Positions 22,212-34,190 are shown, counted from the first letter of the stretch. The stretch is DNA of 64,000 nucleotides from Ahaetulla prasina (GCF_028640845.1 NC_080542.1:149915298-149979297); one strand, 5' to 3'. Program-made: numbers and translations. Notes: generated from the sequence alone by a model not told the origin.

Positions 22212-25200
22212 ATGGCCCTGGAAGAGGACACCATAGAGATAGCAGCCCTGGGCCGCCCCTTCCAGCTGGGGACGTTGTACGACTGCCGCAAAGATGCCCT
22301 CATCCCAGTAGGAGCTGAAAGAGAAGCTGATGGGTCTCTGGAGGGAGGGAGGGAAGGAGGGAGACAGGTACTGCCATTAATGTGCAGGCTAAGCCCAGGG
22401 ACAGAGTTGAGCTCCTGTACATGACTCACTAGTAGCAGCAAGCCAAGTAGGACCTTCTAGCTGAGAACATGTATCCAACCCTGTGCCAAGGATGCAGCAG
22501 GACTGGCATTGATCACTGGCATTGAACACAGGGTGGGTTTCCTCCCCAGAAGCAAAGGCACTGAAATGGTTTGGAAAATGGCTAAAAAGGAAGTATAGGG
22601 TTCCCCCACTAGAATGGTAAATTCAAGGAGATAATTCTGAAGCTGTAGGTGGGTGATTCTGAACCCTTCATGAAAATATGGTTTCCACACAGAGGTGGAG
22701 ATCTTTCTCGAAATCAACAGATGCATAGCAATTCCCATTCCTCTCTACTCAGTCAAAAGCCTTTGAAGTTTTGCAGTGTTTTACAAAACTGGCAGGAGGT
22801 TTCTCACAGTGATGATTGGACAAAACAAATGAGGGAACCCTCCAGGGGGAAGATGCCTCTACTGTCCCACCTCTCTGGAGCTCCTCTATCCAGTTGCAGG
22901 TGTTCAATTCATGTCCGTGTTTTCTTTTGTTCCATGCAGGAGTCACCCTTTGGGATGACAGCTCTCTTCGGAAGGATGTGACCATCAAACCTCAGCCCAA
23001 GACAGAATCCTAATCATTGACCTTCCCTGAGAGCAAGAGGAAGATCCAGAAGTTCAAGAATCTCTGCAAGCAACACAGGCAGACTTTCCAGAAACAGCTG
23101 GCCAGAATGTTGCCTTTCATCCGGGGAGGAGGGCAGGAGGAAGGGACCCTGGTGGACCTCTTGATGTCCCTCAACCAATCTCCCTTCAACAGTCAAAGAC
23201 TCTGTGAATTTCTGGACACCAAGAAAAGAGAAATGAACTTTATCAAATCTTATCTGTCTATTCTAGATGATATGGAAGTGATCTCATCTCAGAACATGCT
23301 GGAAAAAAACATTCTGGACCCCCAGAATGTATATGTGGTCTCCTTCGTATTCACTTCTTTACATGAAGAGGAGCCATTTCTCTTGACCTTAAAAGACTGG
23401 CTTCAGGAGCAATTCCTGCAAGAATCATATAAGTCAACAAGGTCCACTCCTGGGGTGAAGAAAGGCCTGGCCTGGTCTGAGGACAAGGAGACAACCCACA
23501 ATGCGCGACAGGCTGCCAAATCCATCAAAGACTTTCTCAGTGTCAATCAATCCAATGAGAAGATCCGCTTTGTTGTGGCCTCACTGCCAGATGTGGACAA
23601 CCCAGGAGCCTCAATATACCTTTATGAAGATGGAGTGCTGGTCAGCAAGAACTTTGAGTTGCCCTCAAAACCTCTCCTTTTTTTGATCAGTGAACTGAGA
23701 CACGACAGCATTCAGCTGAAGTTTCAGCCAGCTGAACATGGAAGGGCTACAATCTCCAGCTATCTGGTAGAGTACAAGGTTGCAGGGGAAGAAAATTGGA
23801 AGACTGTGAGGACAGAGGACGCTGGGGAGATGTTCCTGCTAAAAGATCTGCCTCCAAACACAAGAACCGTATGTTGCTTGTTGCAAGCTAGGCCTTAGTA
23901 AATCCAGTGATCTGAGCCCATCAATAAAGACCCTTCCCACCAGCCCTCCTGAGAAATTAAGAATGGTCACTTTGATATCTTCTGTCATTTCTGTGGCCTG
24001 GATGAGTCCCAGCATCTTTGCCCCAGGAGTTGTGGTCAAGGAGTACAAGGTGGAGTACAGAATGGTGGAGACTAGAACTGGGAAGGACCAATGGACTAAA
24101 AAAAGGACTGGGAGAAAAATAGAATTTTACCCTATCAAAGGCCTGAATCCCCAAACGATGTATAGAGTACGGGTGTCAGCCATGTGTGATAATGGAGCTT
24201 TGAGTGTCCCCAGTGAGGAGGTGGAGGTTTCCACATCACTGGAGGAAGAAAGTGCAGAAAATGTAGCCCATCAGTTCCTTCAGGAAAGCTCCCTGGTGGA
24301 GGACAGACAGCCATTAGTGTTCACTCTTCCTTTGAAGGAAGTCTCCGTAGATGCTTCCACCTCCTGTCTCATGTACCAGCTTGGAAAGGAGAACCTGGAA
24401 GTGCCCAACAAAGTGATGCTGGTCATGGGAGAAACAGGATGTGGGAAAACCGCTCTGATCAACGGGATGATCAATTATATCCTGGGTGTCCAGTGGGAAG
24501 ATAATTTCAGATTCAAACTCATTCATGAAACCTCCCAGAGAAGAGAAGCTGGAAGCAGGACGTCTGAAGTCAGAGCCTACGTGGTGAACCATCAGAAGGG
24601 CTTCCGAATTCCCTATTCTCTCACCATCATTGACACGCCAGGATTTGGAGGCACAAGAGACGCAGAGCAAGACAAACTGGTGGAGAAGCAGCTCCTGGAG
24701 TTTTTCTCCACCCCAGGGGGCATTGACCATGTGGATGCCATCTGCTTCGTGGCCCAGGTCTTCCTTGCCCATTCTGTGCATGCACAGAAATGCGTCTTTG
24801 ATTCCATGCTCTCCATGTTGGGAAAAGACCTGAAGGATAACATCCAACTCCTGATCACCTTTGCAGACGGGGGGACCCCACCTGTCCTGGAGGCCCTCAA
24901 GGAAGCTGAGCTGCTGTGTGCTCAGGATGAGTCGGGAATCTCTCTGCATTTCAGATTCAACCATTCAGCTCTCTTTGCTCCCCGAGAAAAGGGAGGAAGC
25001 CCTAATGCTGCTTTTGAAATGTTCTGGAAAATGAGCACTGAGAGCATGAAGGATTTCTTTGACTCATTAAAGATACTAGAAACCAAAAGTTTAAGTTTGA
25101 CCAAGGTAGTCCTCAAGAGACATCAGGAGCTGGAAGCTGCTCTTAGAAGACCTCCCTTTCTTAATGTTGAGACAATCCAACCAAATAGTTTCCAGATCAG

Positions 25201-25428
25201 TATTGATCCGGCAGCCATTGGGAAGGCTCCAGTCTCCAGGTACCTGGTGGAATATCGGATTGCAGGAGAAGAGAATTGGAAAAGCCTTTTAACAGATGTT
25301 CCTAAGGATCGATTCGCCTTAGAAGACGTGCGCTTCCATCTTCCATATCAATTCCGATGCACTGTTGTGACTCAACTAGCACTTGGTCAATGGAGCAAGG
25401 AGATCAGTTGCGTCTATCCCTCGGTAAA
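22212..25428 (+). pseudogene. SNTX-family protein with FN3 and P-loop GTPase modules, decayed
   Basis: Exon 1 (22212-22307) encodes the family N-terminus (IEIAALGRPFQLG, LYDCRKDALIP) and ends at a GTAGGA donor. Exon 2 starts at 22940 (VTLWDDSSLRKDV) but meets a stop at 23011-23013. Four bases later, in another frame, a thioredoxin-like SNTX domain begins (23017 to about 23530), so the MACPF-like core expected between them is absent. An FN3 domain follows (about 23670-23865), then a frameshift near 23865-23872, a second FN3 (about 23930-24240), a P-loop GTPase domain with GETGCGKT (24428-24451) and DTPGFGG (from 24632), and a third FN3 (about 25150-25420) ending at a possible GTAAAT donor after 25428. 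The first and third FN3 units share the string VEY.(V/I)AGEENWK, suggesting internal duplication. In fish, family members include venom pore-formers; most vertebrate members are not venom proteins, and with its core missing this copy should not form pores. Confidence 0.7.
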
Positions 25429-26900
25429 TGCTTTCCCTGTCCAGTCATGTTCCAACTCTGAGGGGTGATGCTTATCTCTGTTTCTTAGCTGAGGGAGCCA
25501 GCATTATCCAAAGATGCTTCTGTGGTCATGTGGCCGCCGAGGTGCATGGAGTGCTGTTACATTCCCACCTAAGTGGTACCTATTTGTCTACTTGCCTTTG
25601 CATGATTTTGAACTGCTAGATGGGCTGGAGCTGGAGCAAGGAACGGGAGCTCATACTCCCTCATGGTGCTCAGGTCTCAAACCTGGGATGTCATCTTTCC
25701 AGCTGACAAGCTCAGCATCTTTAATCACTGAGCCACTGTGCTCCCCCAAAGGTACCTTGAGGACAGAGGAGGAGGAGGATTATGGGGTTCTTGATGTGCC
25801 TTGAGCCTGGTGGTTTTCTTGCAGATGTTTCATGATCCAACTAGGTATCATCCTCAGTGCTGAAAGTAAGTTGAGGTTACAAAGTGGAGGAGGAGGAGGA
25901 GGAGGAGGAAGGGGAGAAGGAGGACAGAGAGTGCAGTATTTTTGTAAGAACTTCAGCTGCAGTTTTCACAACCTCCCAGTTGTCTTGCTGGTAGGAAATA
26001 TAGCACATGGAATATTGCTGCAGTAACTGGTTAATCTTCTCTACCAGTCCTTTCGGAGCTAAATGATGTTTGAGGTTCAATATTTAATAACTGCAAGAGG
26101 GCCATTCAAACTTTGGAAGTATATTGAATTCCCCTGTTGGGCCTGATCTGGCAGTGCAGGAACCGATTCTGCAGGTTCAACAACAAGGCCACAGAAGCCG
26201 AGTGGGATGGGCAGGTCTCTGAGCTGATGGAGGCGGGTGCAGAGAACTGTTTTTGAGGATGGACCTGCTACATTATTCAGCTTTACTAAGAGTGCAACTT
26301 TTGGGAACAGTGTTTAGTAGGATTGGCAGGACCACTCCGGAGTAAATCAGAATTCCACAAGAATGTCTATCTCTCTACCATCCCTCTATCTTCTGTCTGT
26401 CTGTCTGTCTGTCTGTCTTGCTCTGTCATCTATCTGATTTATATGGTGCTCAACTTTTGGCTCAAATAAATACATCAGCATTTGGCATAAATTAATAAAT
26501 CAGCATTTCAGGGGCCAGGTTGGATCCAAATCCCCTATTCTGAGAGAGGAGTGTGGAGGGCTTGGCCCACTCATACTCCCCCCCCCCTCAGCATTGGGGT
26601 GGCAGCTGAACACCCCAAGTACATCACACACCCCCACCCAGAGCTCCATCTGGGGGCTCCCTGCTGCAGAGACAGGGGAAAGGGGACCTGGACAGTGAAA
26701 AGTAATGCGGGGGGGAGCAGTTTTGGGGAGAGTTGCTTTGCTCCTCTCCCCGGGAGGATAGGTTTAGGGGCTCCCTCTCTCCTGCATGATCCTTTGAAGG
26801 TTCTCTGCTCTTCATTCTCTTCTGAGTTTGTGTGTGGAACTCGGACGGAAGAAATAACAATTTACTCCATCCTTAAATGAGCCGGTGGGAAGCCCCAAAC
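25429..26900. other. Stretch with a tRNA-like SINE fragment and simple repeats
   Basis: About 25650-25765, read on the minus strand, resembles the tRNA-derived head of a SINE (GTGGCTCAGTGATTAAAGA followed by a GTTTGAGACC-like B box). Simple repeats are (GGA)n at 25886-25915 and (GTCT)n at 26392-26420. No further exon of the SNTX-like gene (for example SPRY) was found. From about 26877 the sequence becomes the flank of GIMAP copy 2. Confidence 0.45.
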
Positions 26901-27380
26901 TTCAAGGTTCATTCCACAAGTTTATCAGGAACTGAGGTGACCTTCTCAAAATGGGAAGGGGCTCTTGCATCCTACTCTGGGAGAAGGGCCATAGGGCAGG
27001 GGAGGTTCCTAAAGGGCAAAATTCAACTGGGGAGGGCACGGGTGCAAACCAACGTTCTCACCAGAGGTTGTTCTCCTGGGATTGCAGGGATGCAGTAAAG
27101 GTTCCCATCAACAGAGCTTTCCCACCCCCCCCCCCAGGAAGGATTAGATTCAGACCACCTTGGAGGGGCTGTCGGGAGGAGTCTGGGGTAGCCAGGGGGG
27201 GGAGACAATCTGGGGCGACTCTTGGAGACAATCTGGAGGTGCAGCAGGAGCAGCTAAAGATCCAGAGAAGAGGGTCCCTTTGACTATGGAGCTGGCTGTG
27301 GGGAGCTGCCAGACACTTTGGGCACCAACCTGCACCATTCCTGAAACCCCCAAAGGGCAGATCCCAAGAATGGAAAGGCT

Positions 27381-27390
27381 GCATAAAAGG
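27381..27390 (+). promoter_or_regulatory. TATA-like box upstream of GIMAP copy 2
   Basis: GCATAAAAGG lies about 100 bases before the start codon and corresponds to the element at 481-490 in copy 1. This closer spacing suggests the intact promoter arrangement, with extra bases gained in copy 1. Confidence 0.35.
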
Positions 27391-27481
27391 GGATCGGGTG
27401 GAGACTGCCTCTCCTTTGGCCGATTCTGTTTCTCTTTTCACACAGAAATCCCAGGTTTTGGGCTGTGCGACCGGTCCGAAA

Positions 27482-28245
27482 ATGACTGCAAGCATCCAAG
27501 GTAAAGTCTTGGCCCCTGTGGGTGGGTGAGTGGGGTGGAAGATACTGTCCTGGGTGGAGGGACAGGGAATTATGGCCATATGCTGCTGACCAGCCCCCTT
27601 CTTTTCTCCTCTCCCCTTTGGGTTGTAGGGCCTGAACGGAGGATCGTCCTGGTGGGCAGAACCGGAAATGGGAAAAGCACGACAGGAAACATAATTCTGG
27701 GAAGCAAAGTCTTTAAGTGTGGGAGGTCACTTTGGTCAGTAACACATTCATGCCAAAAGGAGGAGGCGCAGCTGAACGGCAGGAAGGTTGTGGTTGTTGA
27801 TACGCCTGGCTTTTTCCAAACTGGTCGTCCAGACAAGGCTGTTGCTGCAGAAGTGAGCAAGTGTGTGCAGTTTTGCTCCCCAGGTCCTCACGTCATTCTG
27901 CACATCATGCGTTCTTTACATTTCTTCCCGGAAGAGGAGTACGTGTTTCAGCTGATCAAACAGATTTTTGGCCTTCGAGCCAAGGATTACACGATCATCT
28001 TGTTCATCTGCAAAGCTGACCCAAAAGGGAAATCATTTGAAAAATTCATATCTGTCCAAGGGAAAAAGTATATTGCGGAATGCGGGAACCGGTTCCTGGC
28101 TTTCAACAACAAGGCCGAAGGAGCGGAACGAGAGGCTCAGGTGGCCAAATTGATGGCCATGATCGATGATCTGGTGCAAACCAACAGATGTGCTCCTTGT
28201 TACACAGAAGACATGATGAACATCAACAGAAGACACAACCTGTGA
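27482..28245 (+). CDS. GIMAP-type (AIG1) GTPase, copy 2
   Basis: Two coding exons, 27482-27500 (MTASIQ, phase 1) and 27629-28245, are bounded by GTAAAG and TAG splice signals and encode 211 residues. The P-loop is GRTGNGKS (residues 16-23), G3 is the family-standard DTPG (residues 64-67), and G4 reads CKAD where copy 1 has TRKD. The family box around RSLWSVTHSCQ (residues 39-49) is present. As in copy 1, the protein ends at CYTEDMMNINRRHNL without the usual C-terminal coiled coil. The frame is intact and this copy looks the better candidate for a GTP-hydrolysing protein. A snake L3 tail lies 200 bases downstream. Confidence 0.88.
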
Positions 28246-28443
28246 TTGTTTTCTTTTCCCTCAGAGACCAGAAAGTCTGTCTAATTCAGCTTCTGTTGCA
28301 AAGTGGCAACTCTGCCAAAGGCCGCAGCCCTTCTGTCCTGTGTTCTAATCCAGCCCTCACCATGTGAAGAACCCGAGCCAGAGATTTGTGGCTGAGTCTT
28401 CCTGACCAATTTCTGATATTCCTTCCTGATTGCTTATTTGTAG

Positions 28444-28606
28444 CCTATGACCATCATTAAGTGTTGTACCTTGATGAAGGTATCTTTTCTTTTATGTACA
28501 CTGAGAGCTTATGCACCAAAGACAAATTCCTTATGTGTCCAATCAGACTTGGCCAATAAAAATTCTATTCTATTCTATTCTATTCTATTCTATTCTATTC
28601 TTCTCC
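28444..28606 (+). mobile_element. CR1-L3 (Snake1) 3' tail with (ATTCT)n
   Basis: The last 110 bases of the L3 3' UTR (TTGTACCTTGATGAAGGTAT, TTGGCCAATAAAAATTCT) run into a short ATTCT repeat. It is 5'-truncated with no ORF remaining. Confidence 0.8.
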
Positions 28607-29960
28607 CAAGAATCCAGTTTCTCCCCTCGGATTTCCTTCAAGGGAAGAAAATTGAAAGAGCATGCTCCCCACCAAATCAACAAGCCCCTAATTCTCTACC
28701 ACCTGGACAACTGTCCCTTTGAAAGCACAAACTCTTTGGGGCTTCCCTATCTGTCAGTCCTCTGAGGTAGACCAGGCCAGGAAGCCCATAAGACAAGGAA
28801 AATTAGAGTTTGACTTTATTGGTATAGAATCGATTATAGTAGCAGAATCTTGAAAGCGTCTCCCCTTCGCTCCTTCTGACACCAAAGAGCATCAAGGCAG
28901 GGCAGCCTTGAGGTCTTTCTCACCCTTACTTCTTTTCCTGGTGTGGATCTGTTTTCTTATCAGCTGCCACATATTTTGCGCAAGGCCATCTCATCAATGT
29001 AATTATCTCCAACTCATGGGCTATGGACTGGCACTAGGCCATGGCCCACCAAGAACCGGGATGCACTAATCAGAAAAGCTCCGTCCATGTACGTGCAGGA
29101 TCCAGGCAGTGTATGAAACCATGGCCAGCTTGTCCACAGAAAAAAACGCCCCCCATGGAATCGGTCCCTGGTGCCCAAAAGGTTGGGGGTTGTTGCTGTG
29201 CACCGCTTTCCATGGACGACACCTGTACTCCCTAGTGAGGGCATCTTTCTTTCAACCCTAGAACTTATTATTAAATCTCTCTCTCTCTCTTTACAAAAGA
29301 GGCTGTGTGTTTCATGGGCGGGTCAGGGCAGCTGGCGAGGCTCAGCATAACCTGCTCTGTGCCAGGATGCACTCAAAAGGTAGAGGGGAAGAGGGATGTT
29401 GTGCTATCATCTTGAGGAGGGGGACATGGAATTCACCAGCTTATACTCCAAGGGTGGGTCAGAATGCAGGGTCTCCCCCAAAGGTTTTCACCCTGGGTCC
29501 AGGGAGGGAGTCCTTCTGGATGGAAATCAGGATCCTGTTGGGTCCTTCCCATCTCTTAGCATCCTTCAACTCCACTCCAGATGTTTCTCCTCACTGAGTT
29601 GCTTCGGGTCTTCTGGTCAAACAAGAGGAAGAAGGGGACGTGTCCAGCAGCCAAATTTGCAGCAGAAAGTTCAGGAGACAGACCAGAATTTCCTGTGGTC
29701 TGTCTCTTGAACAAATTTGGAAAGGACGATGTTCCACCCAGTTCCCCTTGGGGATAATGGACCACATCTTGTCTGGCCATTCCTCTTCCCTGCCCTCTCC
29801 CATTCCTCCCCCAAGGTGGACATCCCCTTCTTTGGGTCCTTAGGAGCTGCTCTCCACCCTCCCAGATGTCTGAGCAACTGGCCCATGTTTCTAGGTGACC
29901 CCAGAGCTTCCTTCTGACACCAAAGAGCATCAAGGCAGGGCAGCCTTGAGGTCTTTCTCA
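28607..29960. other. Stretch up to assembly gap
   Basis: At about 28985-29230 is a probable hAT-type fragment (CACTAGGCCATGGCCCACCA at one end, GGTCCCTGGTGCCCAAAAGG at the other). A (CT)n run is at 29277-29292. The final 52 bases (29909-29960) exactly repeat 28871-28922 and abut the gap. No gene could be supported. Confidence 0.45.
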
Positions 29961-30060
29961 NNNNNNNNNNNNNNNNNNNNNNNNNNNNNNNNNNNNNNNN
30001 NNNNNNNNNNNNNNNNNNNNNNNNNNNNNNNNNNNNNNNNNNNNNNNNNNNNNNNNNNNN
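29961..30060. other. Assembly gap of 100 N
   Basis: Exactly 100 undetermined bases, the conventional length for a gap of unknown size. The first exon of NACAD-like copy A should lie on the missing or unjoined side. Confidence 0.98.
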
Positions 30061-30225
30061 GTTGGGAGGTAGAAGATTGAGTACAGAGGTTGAGGTTGAA
30101 TTGTTTTAGGTTGAGTTGACAGAGTAGGGTTGGGTTGACTTATCCTGGGGTAGAGTTTATTAGGATTGAGTTGGGTAAAGAAGGATTGGGTAGAGTAGGG
30201 CTGGATAGAGTGTATTAGTTACTGA
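30061..30225. repeat. GGTTGAGTTGGGTAGAGTA-type minisatellite
   Basis: Degenerate short units built from GGTTGAGT and TGGGTAGAG. The same array occurs at the same place after exon 1 in copies B (45165-45495) and C (55640-56125). Here it is cut by the gap. Confidence 0.75.
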
Positions 30226-31369
30226 GTAGGCTTGGGTGGCTTGAGGAAGGCCTGACTGCCTTTGTGTAACTGCACAATGGATGTGAGAAACACTGCCATT
30301 CCTATCAGGAGACCAAATTGGGAATGGAACGGAAACCAAGTTCATAATCATTGTCAAAGCTGGTTGATGGTCCCTTGCAGCTGTCAGACCTGGAAGCCAT
30401 CTTTCTACCTTGGTGCCTTCAGGCTCCAGGCCTGGCAGGAGCCTCCTGTGGGGCGTTGGGAGGGGCTAGGACAGAGTGGAGAAGACCCTTAGCCAAAACC
30501 CAATTCCTTCTAGGAAGTCAAGGCCAAGGGGCCCTGCAGCTGTCGGAGGAGAAGGCGAAGAGATCTTCCGTTCCGGACTGGACCTGATTGACGGGTGGGG
30601 AGGGTGGGAAAGATTCCGGGTCTCCCAGCTGTGCTCTGAGGAACTTCAAGCCTCGGAATTTCCTTTCCTTGGGGCTGTTACTTGGAACCCTGACAGCAGC
30701 CTGTTGCACAGAGTTCATTCTTGGAGTGTAAATGATGGTTTGTTGCAAAGACACCCACAACAACCCACACCTCGGGGTGTGTCTATAGAGGGGGATGGAA
30801 CTCAATTCCCAGAGTTCTTTGCGCTAGCAAGCTGACCATCTGGAGGGTATCAGAGCTGGGGGAGGCTGGCTTAATGTGTGGCCAAACCTGGCTGATGGTG
30901 GCTTAGTTAGTAGATCAGGGTTTCTTAACTTTCTCGGGTGAGAAATTGGGTGGTTGGGTTGTTGTGGAGGAAAATAGGAGAATAAAGGAATATTATATGC
31001 CTGTTTGCTTCATTTAATTACTTAGAAAAATAAGAAATCAGGATTTTAAAAAGTCTAATCACTTTAATAACATAAATTAATATCCAGCCATCTCTCTCTC
31101 TTCCTTCCTTCCATCCATCCATCCCTCTGTCCGTTTATCCATCCGTTTCTTTCTATTTACCTGCACCCATCACAAATAGCATCTGAATTTTGAACACGGG
31201 GACGCCACAACCTGTGAGTAAGGGTGAAAAAGAGTTCCTTTTTGTCAGGCCCTTTGCAGTCTTGGTCACTAAAGGAACAGTCGTAAGTCGAGGCTTGTAT
31301 CACATTTTCCAAGAGTCATAGGGAAAATCACGCAGGTTAGTTCCTACAAGTGTGAACAAAACCCATTTC

Positions 31370-31378
31370 TTTCTTTCA

Positions 31379-31412
<34 letters not shown>

Positions 31413-31562
31413 TTCTTTCTCTTTCTCTTTCTCTTTTCCTCTCTCTTTCTTTCCCTGTCTCTTTCCCTTTTTCTTTCTTTCTTTCTCTTTCTCTTTCCCT
31501 CTCTCTCTCCCTTTCCTCTCTCTCTCTCACTCTCTCTCTCTCTCTCTCTCTCTCTGTCTGTC
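31370..31562. repeat. Polypyrimidine tract (CTTT/CTCT)n in intron 1, copy A
   Basis: Almost purely C/T for about 190 bases on the plus strand. The matching tract in copy B is 46885-47035. Long Ser/Leu or Arg/Glu frames over it are compositional. Confidence 0.9.
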
Positions 31563-34074
31563 TCCTTCAGTGTTTCTTTCTATGCCCCCCTTGGGCGCAA
31601 TTACAAAACCCATCCTTCCCAGCCTAGATTTGCAGTCCATCCTGCTAAAAAAATGGGATATAAATAGGCAATGAGACTTTGATCCAGGTTTGCCATTCAA
31701 CAGTTTTGATCCCAGGGGACTGAGATGGTGGAAACGTGGCTGGCAAAGTTGGGGCTGGGCCCATGAGCCGGATTTCTCTTTCTGAGTGCTAGAAGGGAGC
31801 GGCTTGGAGGAGGAGGAGGAGGAGGAGGAAGGACCCAACTAGGAGCATCATCAGTGCTAGAAGGGAGGGGTTTGCAGGAGGAAGAGGAGCAGGAGGAGTA
31901 AGAAGAAACCGGGTTCAAAAGGCCTCCCAGCCTCCTTGCCAGGGAGGCTCCCTTGAAGGTTTCGCAAGAGGCTGAGCAGACCTATCCTCCTGGCCCCCAG
32001 TGGTGACGAGGCTCAGGATAATGCCGCCTCAGCTCCAGCCCTTTAGAGGAGCAACGAGGAATCGGAGGTTTCACGAAAAGAGGCTTGGAAGCCTGCCCTT
32101 GATCGTCCCCTACCTTCCATTCTGGGCCTCTTTCTGGGGTTCGGTGTGTTTGGAGCAGGCAGGGGACCTGGTGGCCTTCAAAGCCAGCCACGAGGGTGGC
32201 ATGAACACCATTGAGCGCCATCAGATGATACCAGCTCTGCTTCTCCTTCTGTGGTAGATCCCGGAATCCAGGAGGTTATGCTGTAGGAGAAGCGATGGAG
32301 AACGCTGCTCTCGGCATGGAGGAGGAGGACGACAATGTCATCTCCGACTCCTTGAGCACTTTCTCTTGGAAACATCCATCGATGAAGGCGTGACGAGTCC
32401 TTTGTTTATCTGGTTGACACTTCCCAGTCCTCGGACTTGGCTTTCAATGATTGCAAGGATGGTGTTGAGCAGTATGCCTGGTTGCCGACACAGTCGTAGA
32501 GTCCAAGGAAGACCCAGAGTGTGCGCCTGTACCTGGAAAACAAGAGGAGCAAGATGGCGTATGCTCAGATGAGTACAACATAGATGAAGAGAAGGAGAGG
32601 CCCCTTGTCGCTCTCCTTGAATCAAGGAGGATCTTTAGAACAACCCAAAGTCGTCGAGCAGATTCCGAGACAACCCAGGACAATGTCGCTGTCTGTCTGG
32701 AGTCAGAAGACGAACTGGAGGAAGCCTCGTCTCTTGACCAGAGCAACAATGAGGACCGTGCTATGGTGGCGAGCTGAGGAAAACTCGACTCTCAGTCTCT
32801 CCTGGCGCTGAGCCACACCCCAGGAACATCCTTGCAGAGAACAACGGGCCCTTCTCGATGCCTCCCGTCGTTTAAGAATCTCCTGTGTTCCACCCAGATG
32901 GGAGGAAGGAGCCAAAAGCAGAACTGGAGTGTAACTGCAAACCTCTGGCGGAAGGTAAGATTTCCCATTTTCTTCCCATTCAACAATTACAGATGGTTCT
33001 CACTTATGACTGTTTGTTCAGTGAAGTGACTTTGGGATCGATTGTCATGACCCTGTAGTCACGTGATCAAAATTGGTTCATATTTATGATGGTCTCTCCA
33101 TGTCACACGATCCTTTAGACCTTCCGGCAATGCCGAAACTGGATCTCCTTAATGACCGCGTTGCTCACTGAACAACCGCAATGGTTCTCTTAACAGGGCA
33201 GGGAAAGTTTTAAAATGGGACCAAATTCACTTAACAACTCTCTCGCATAGCAACAGGGGTTGGACTGGAAGACCTCCAGGGTCCCTTCCAGCCCGAGGAT
33301 TCTATGACTCTCATAACACCTGCAGTGCTTCCATTAAGAATTGTGGAATGAAAGGGGATAAGATGGGGGCAAAGCTCACAATGTCTCACTTAACAACGGC
33401 AATGTGGGGCTCAATTGCCATTGTAAGTTGAGGACGGAGCCTTGCTAACGAAGACCTCGGATAGAATACCCTAAAATATCTTTTTGCAGGATCTTCCAAC
33501 GATTCTGAAAGCTACGAAGGATCGCTACCGGAATGGGAAGAGCCGAATTTTCCAGTACCACGGACAGCTCAGGAGGTGCAGGTGTGGCCCTCGCAGACCA
33601 GAATGGGTGGACTTCAATTCCCAGAATTCCCTAGTCAGTCGCATTTCAGGTGGGCTGGGCTGAGAGAGAGAGAGAGGCTCATAGTCACCCAGCTGGCTTT
33701 CCTGCCTAAGGTGGGACTAGAACTCGCTGTCGCCTAGTGATTGCTCCAGCGTTCACCCGACCCACAATTGCGAAGACAGGAGGGTTGATGGGAAGATGCC
33801 CAATAAAATAAATAAACAAAAGACTTTTTCAAAAATGATCTTGGACGTTAAGCGAGGCCAGCTAAGGGCCTTTCCAGGAAGGTAAAGAGAAATTGATGGG
33901 CCATTCTGGAGAGAGCGTAAAAGCCCTCTTTCAGCCAAAGGGATCCGCTAAGTAGTAAGGGATGAGTAAATGTATTTGTTTCTTTCAGACCCAGCTGACG
34001 CATTCCCTGGGGACTGGCGAAGATTCCATTAGGAGGCCCAAACTAAGCCGAAGCGAAAAGAAAGCTCGAAAGGT

Positions 34075-34190
34075 AACTCCCTTCTCCCTTCCTTCCTTCC
34101 TCCTTCCTTCCTTCCTTCCTTCCTCCTTCCTTCCTTCCTTCCTCCTCCTTTCTTCTCTCCCTCCTTCCTTCCTTCCCTTCATTCTTCCCC
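34075..34190. repeat. (CCTT)n tract after exon 4, copy A
   Basis: A short CCTT/CTTC tract begins a few bases after the exon 4 donor. In copy B the same tract is expanded to about 520 bases (50195-50715). Confidence 0.85.

Larger units (their letters stand above)
26917..28290 (+). repeat. Segmental duplicate of window start (GIMAP unit 2)
   Basis: Flank and gene are homologous to 1-1517: the start (CCACAAGTTTATCAGGAACT against CCACAGGTTTAGCAGAAATT), the G-rich promoter region, the TATA-like box, both coding exons and the first 40 bases after the stop all align. The duplication therefore includes the promoter side, and unit 1 begins at or before the window edge. Confidence 0.8.

Noticed and set aside
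22820..22930. Extra coding exon between SNTX-like exons 1 and 2
   Set aside because: Open frames here have no family likeness; exon 1 (phase 0, GTAGGA) joins directly to 22940 with the expected P-G-V-T-L-W reading.
29679..29706. Hairpin GACAGACCA...TGGTCTGTC
   Set aside because: Nine-base arms are short enough to arise by chance and nothing around them suggests a function.
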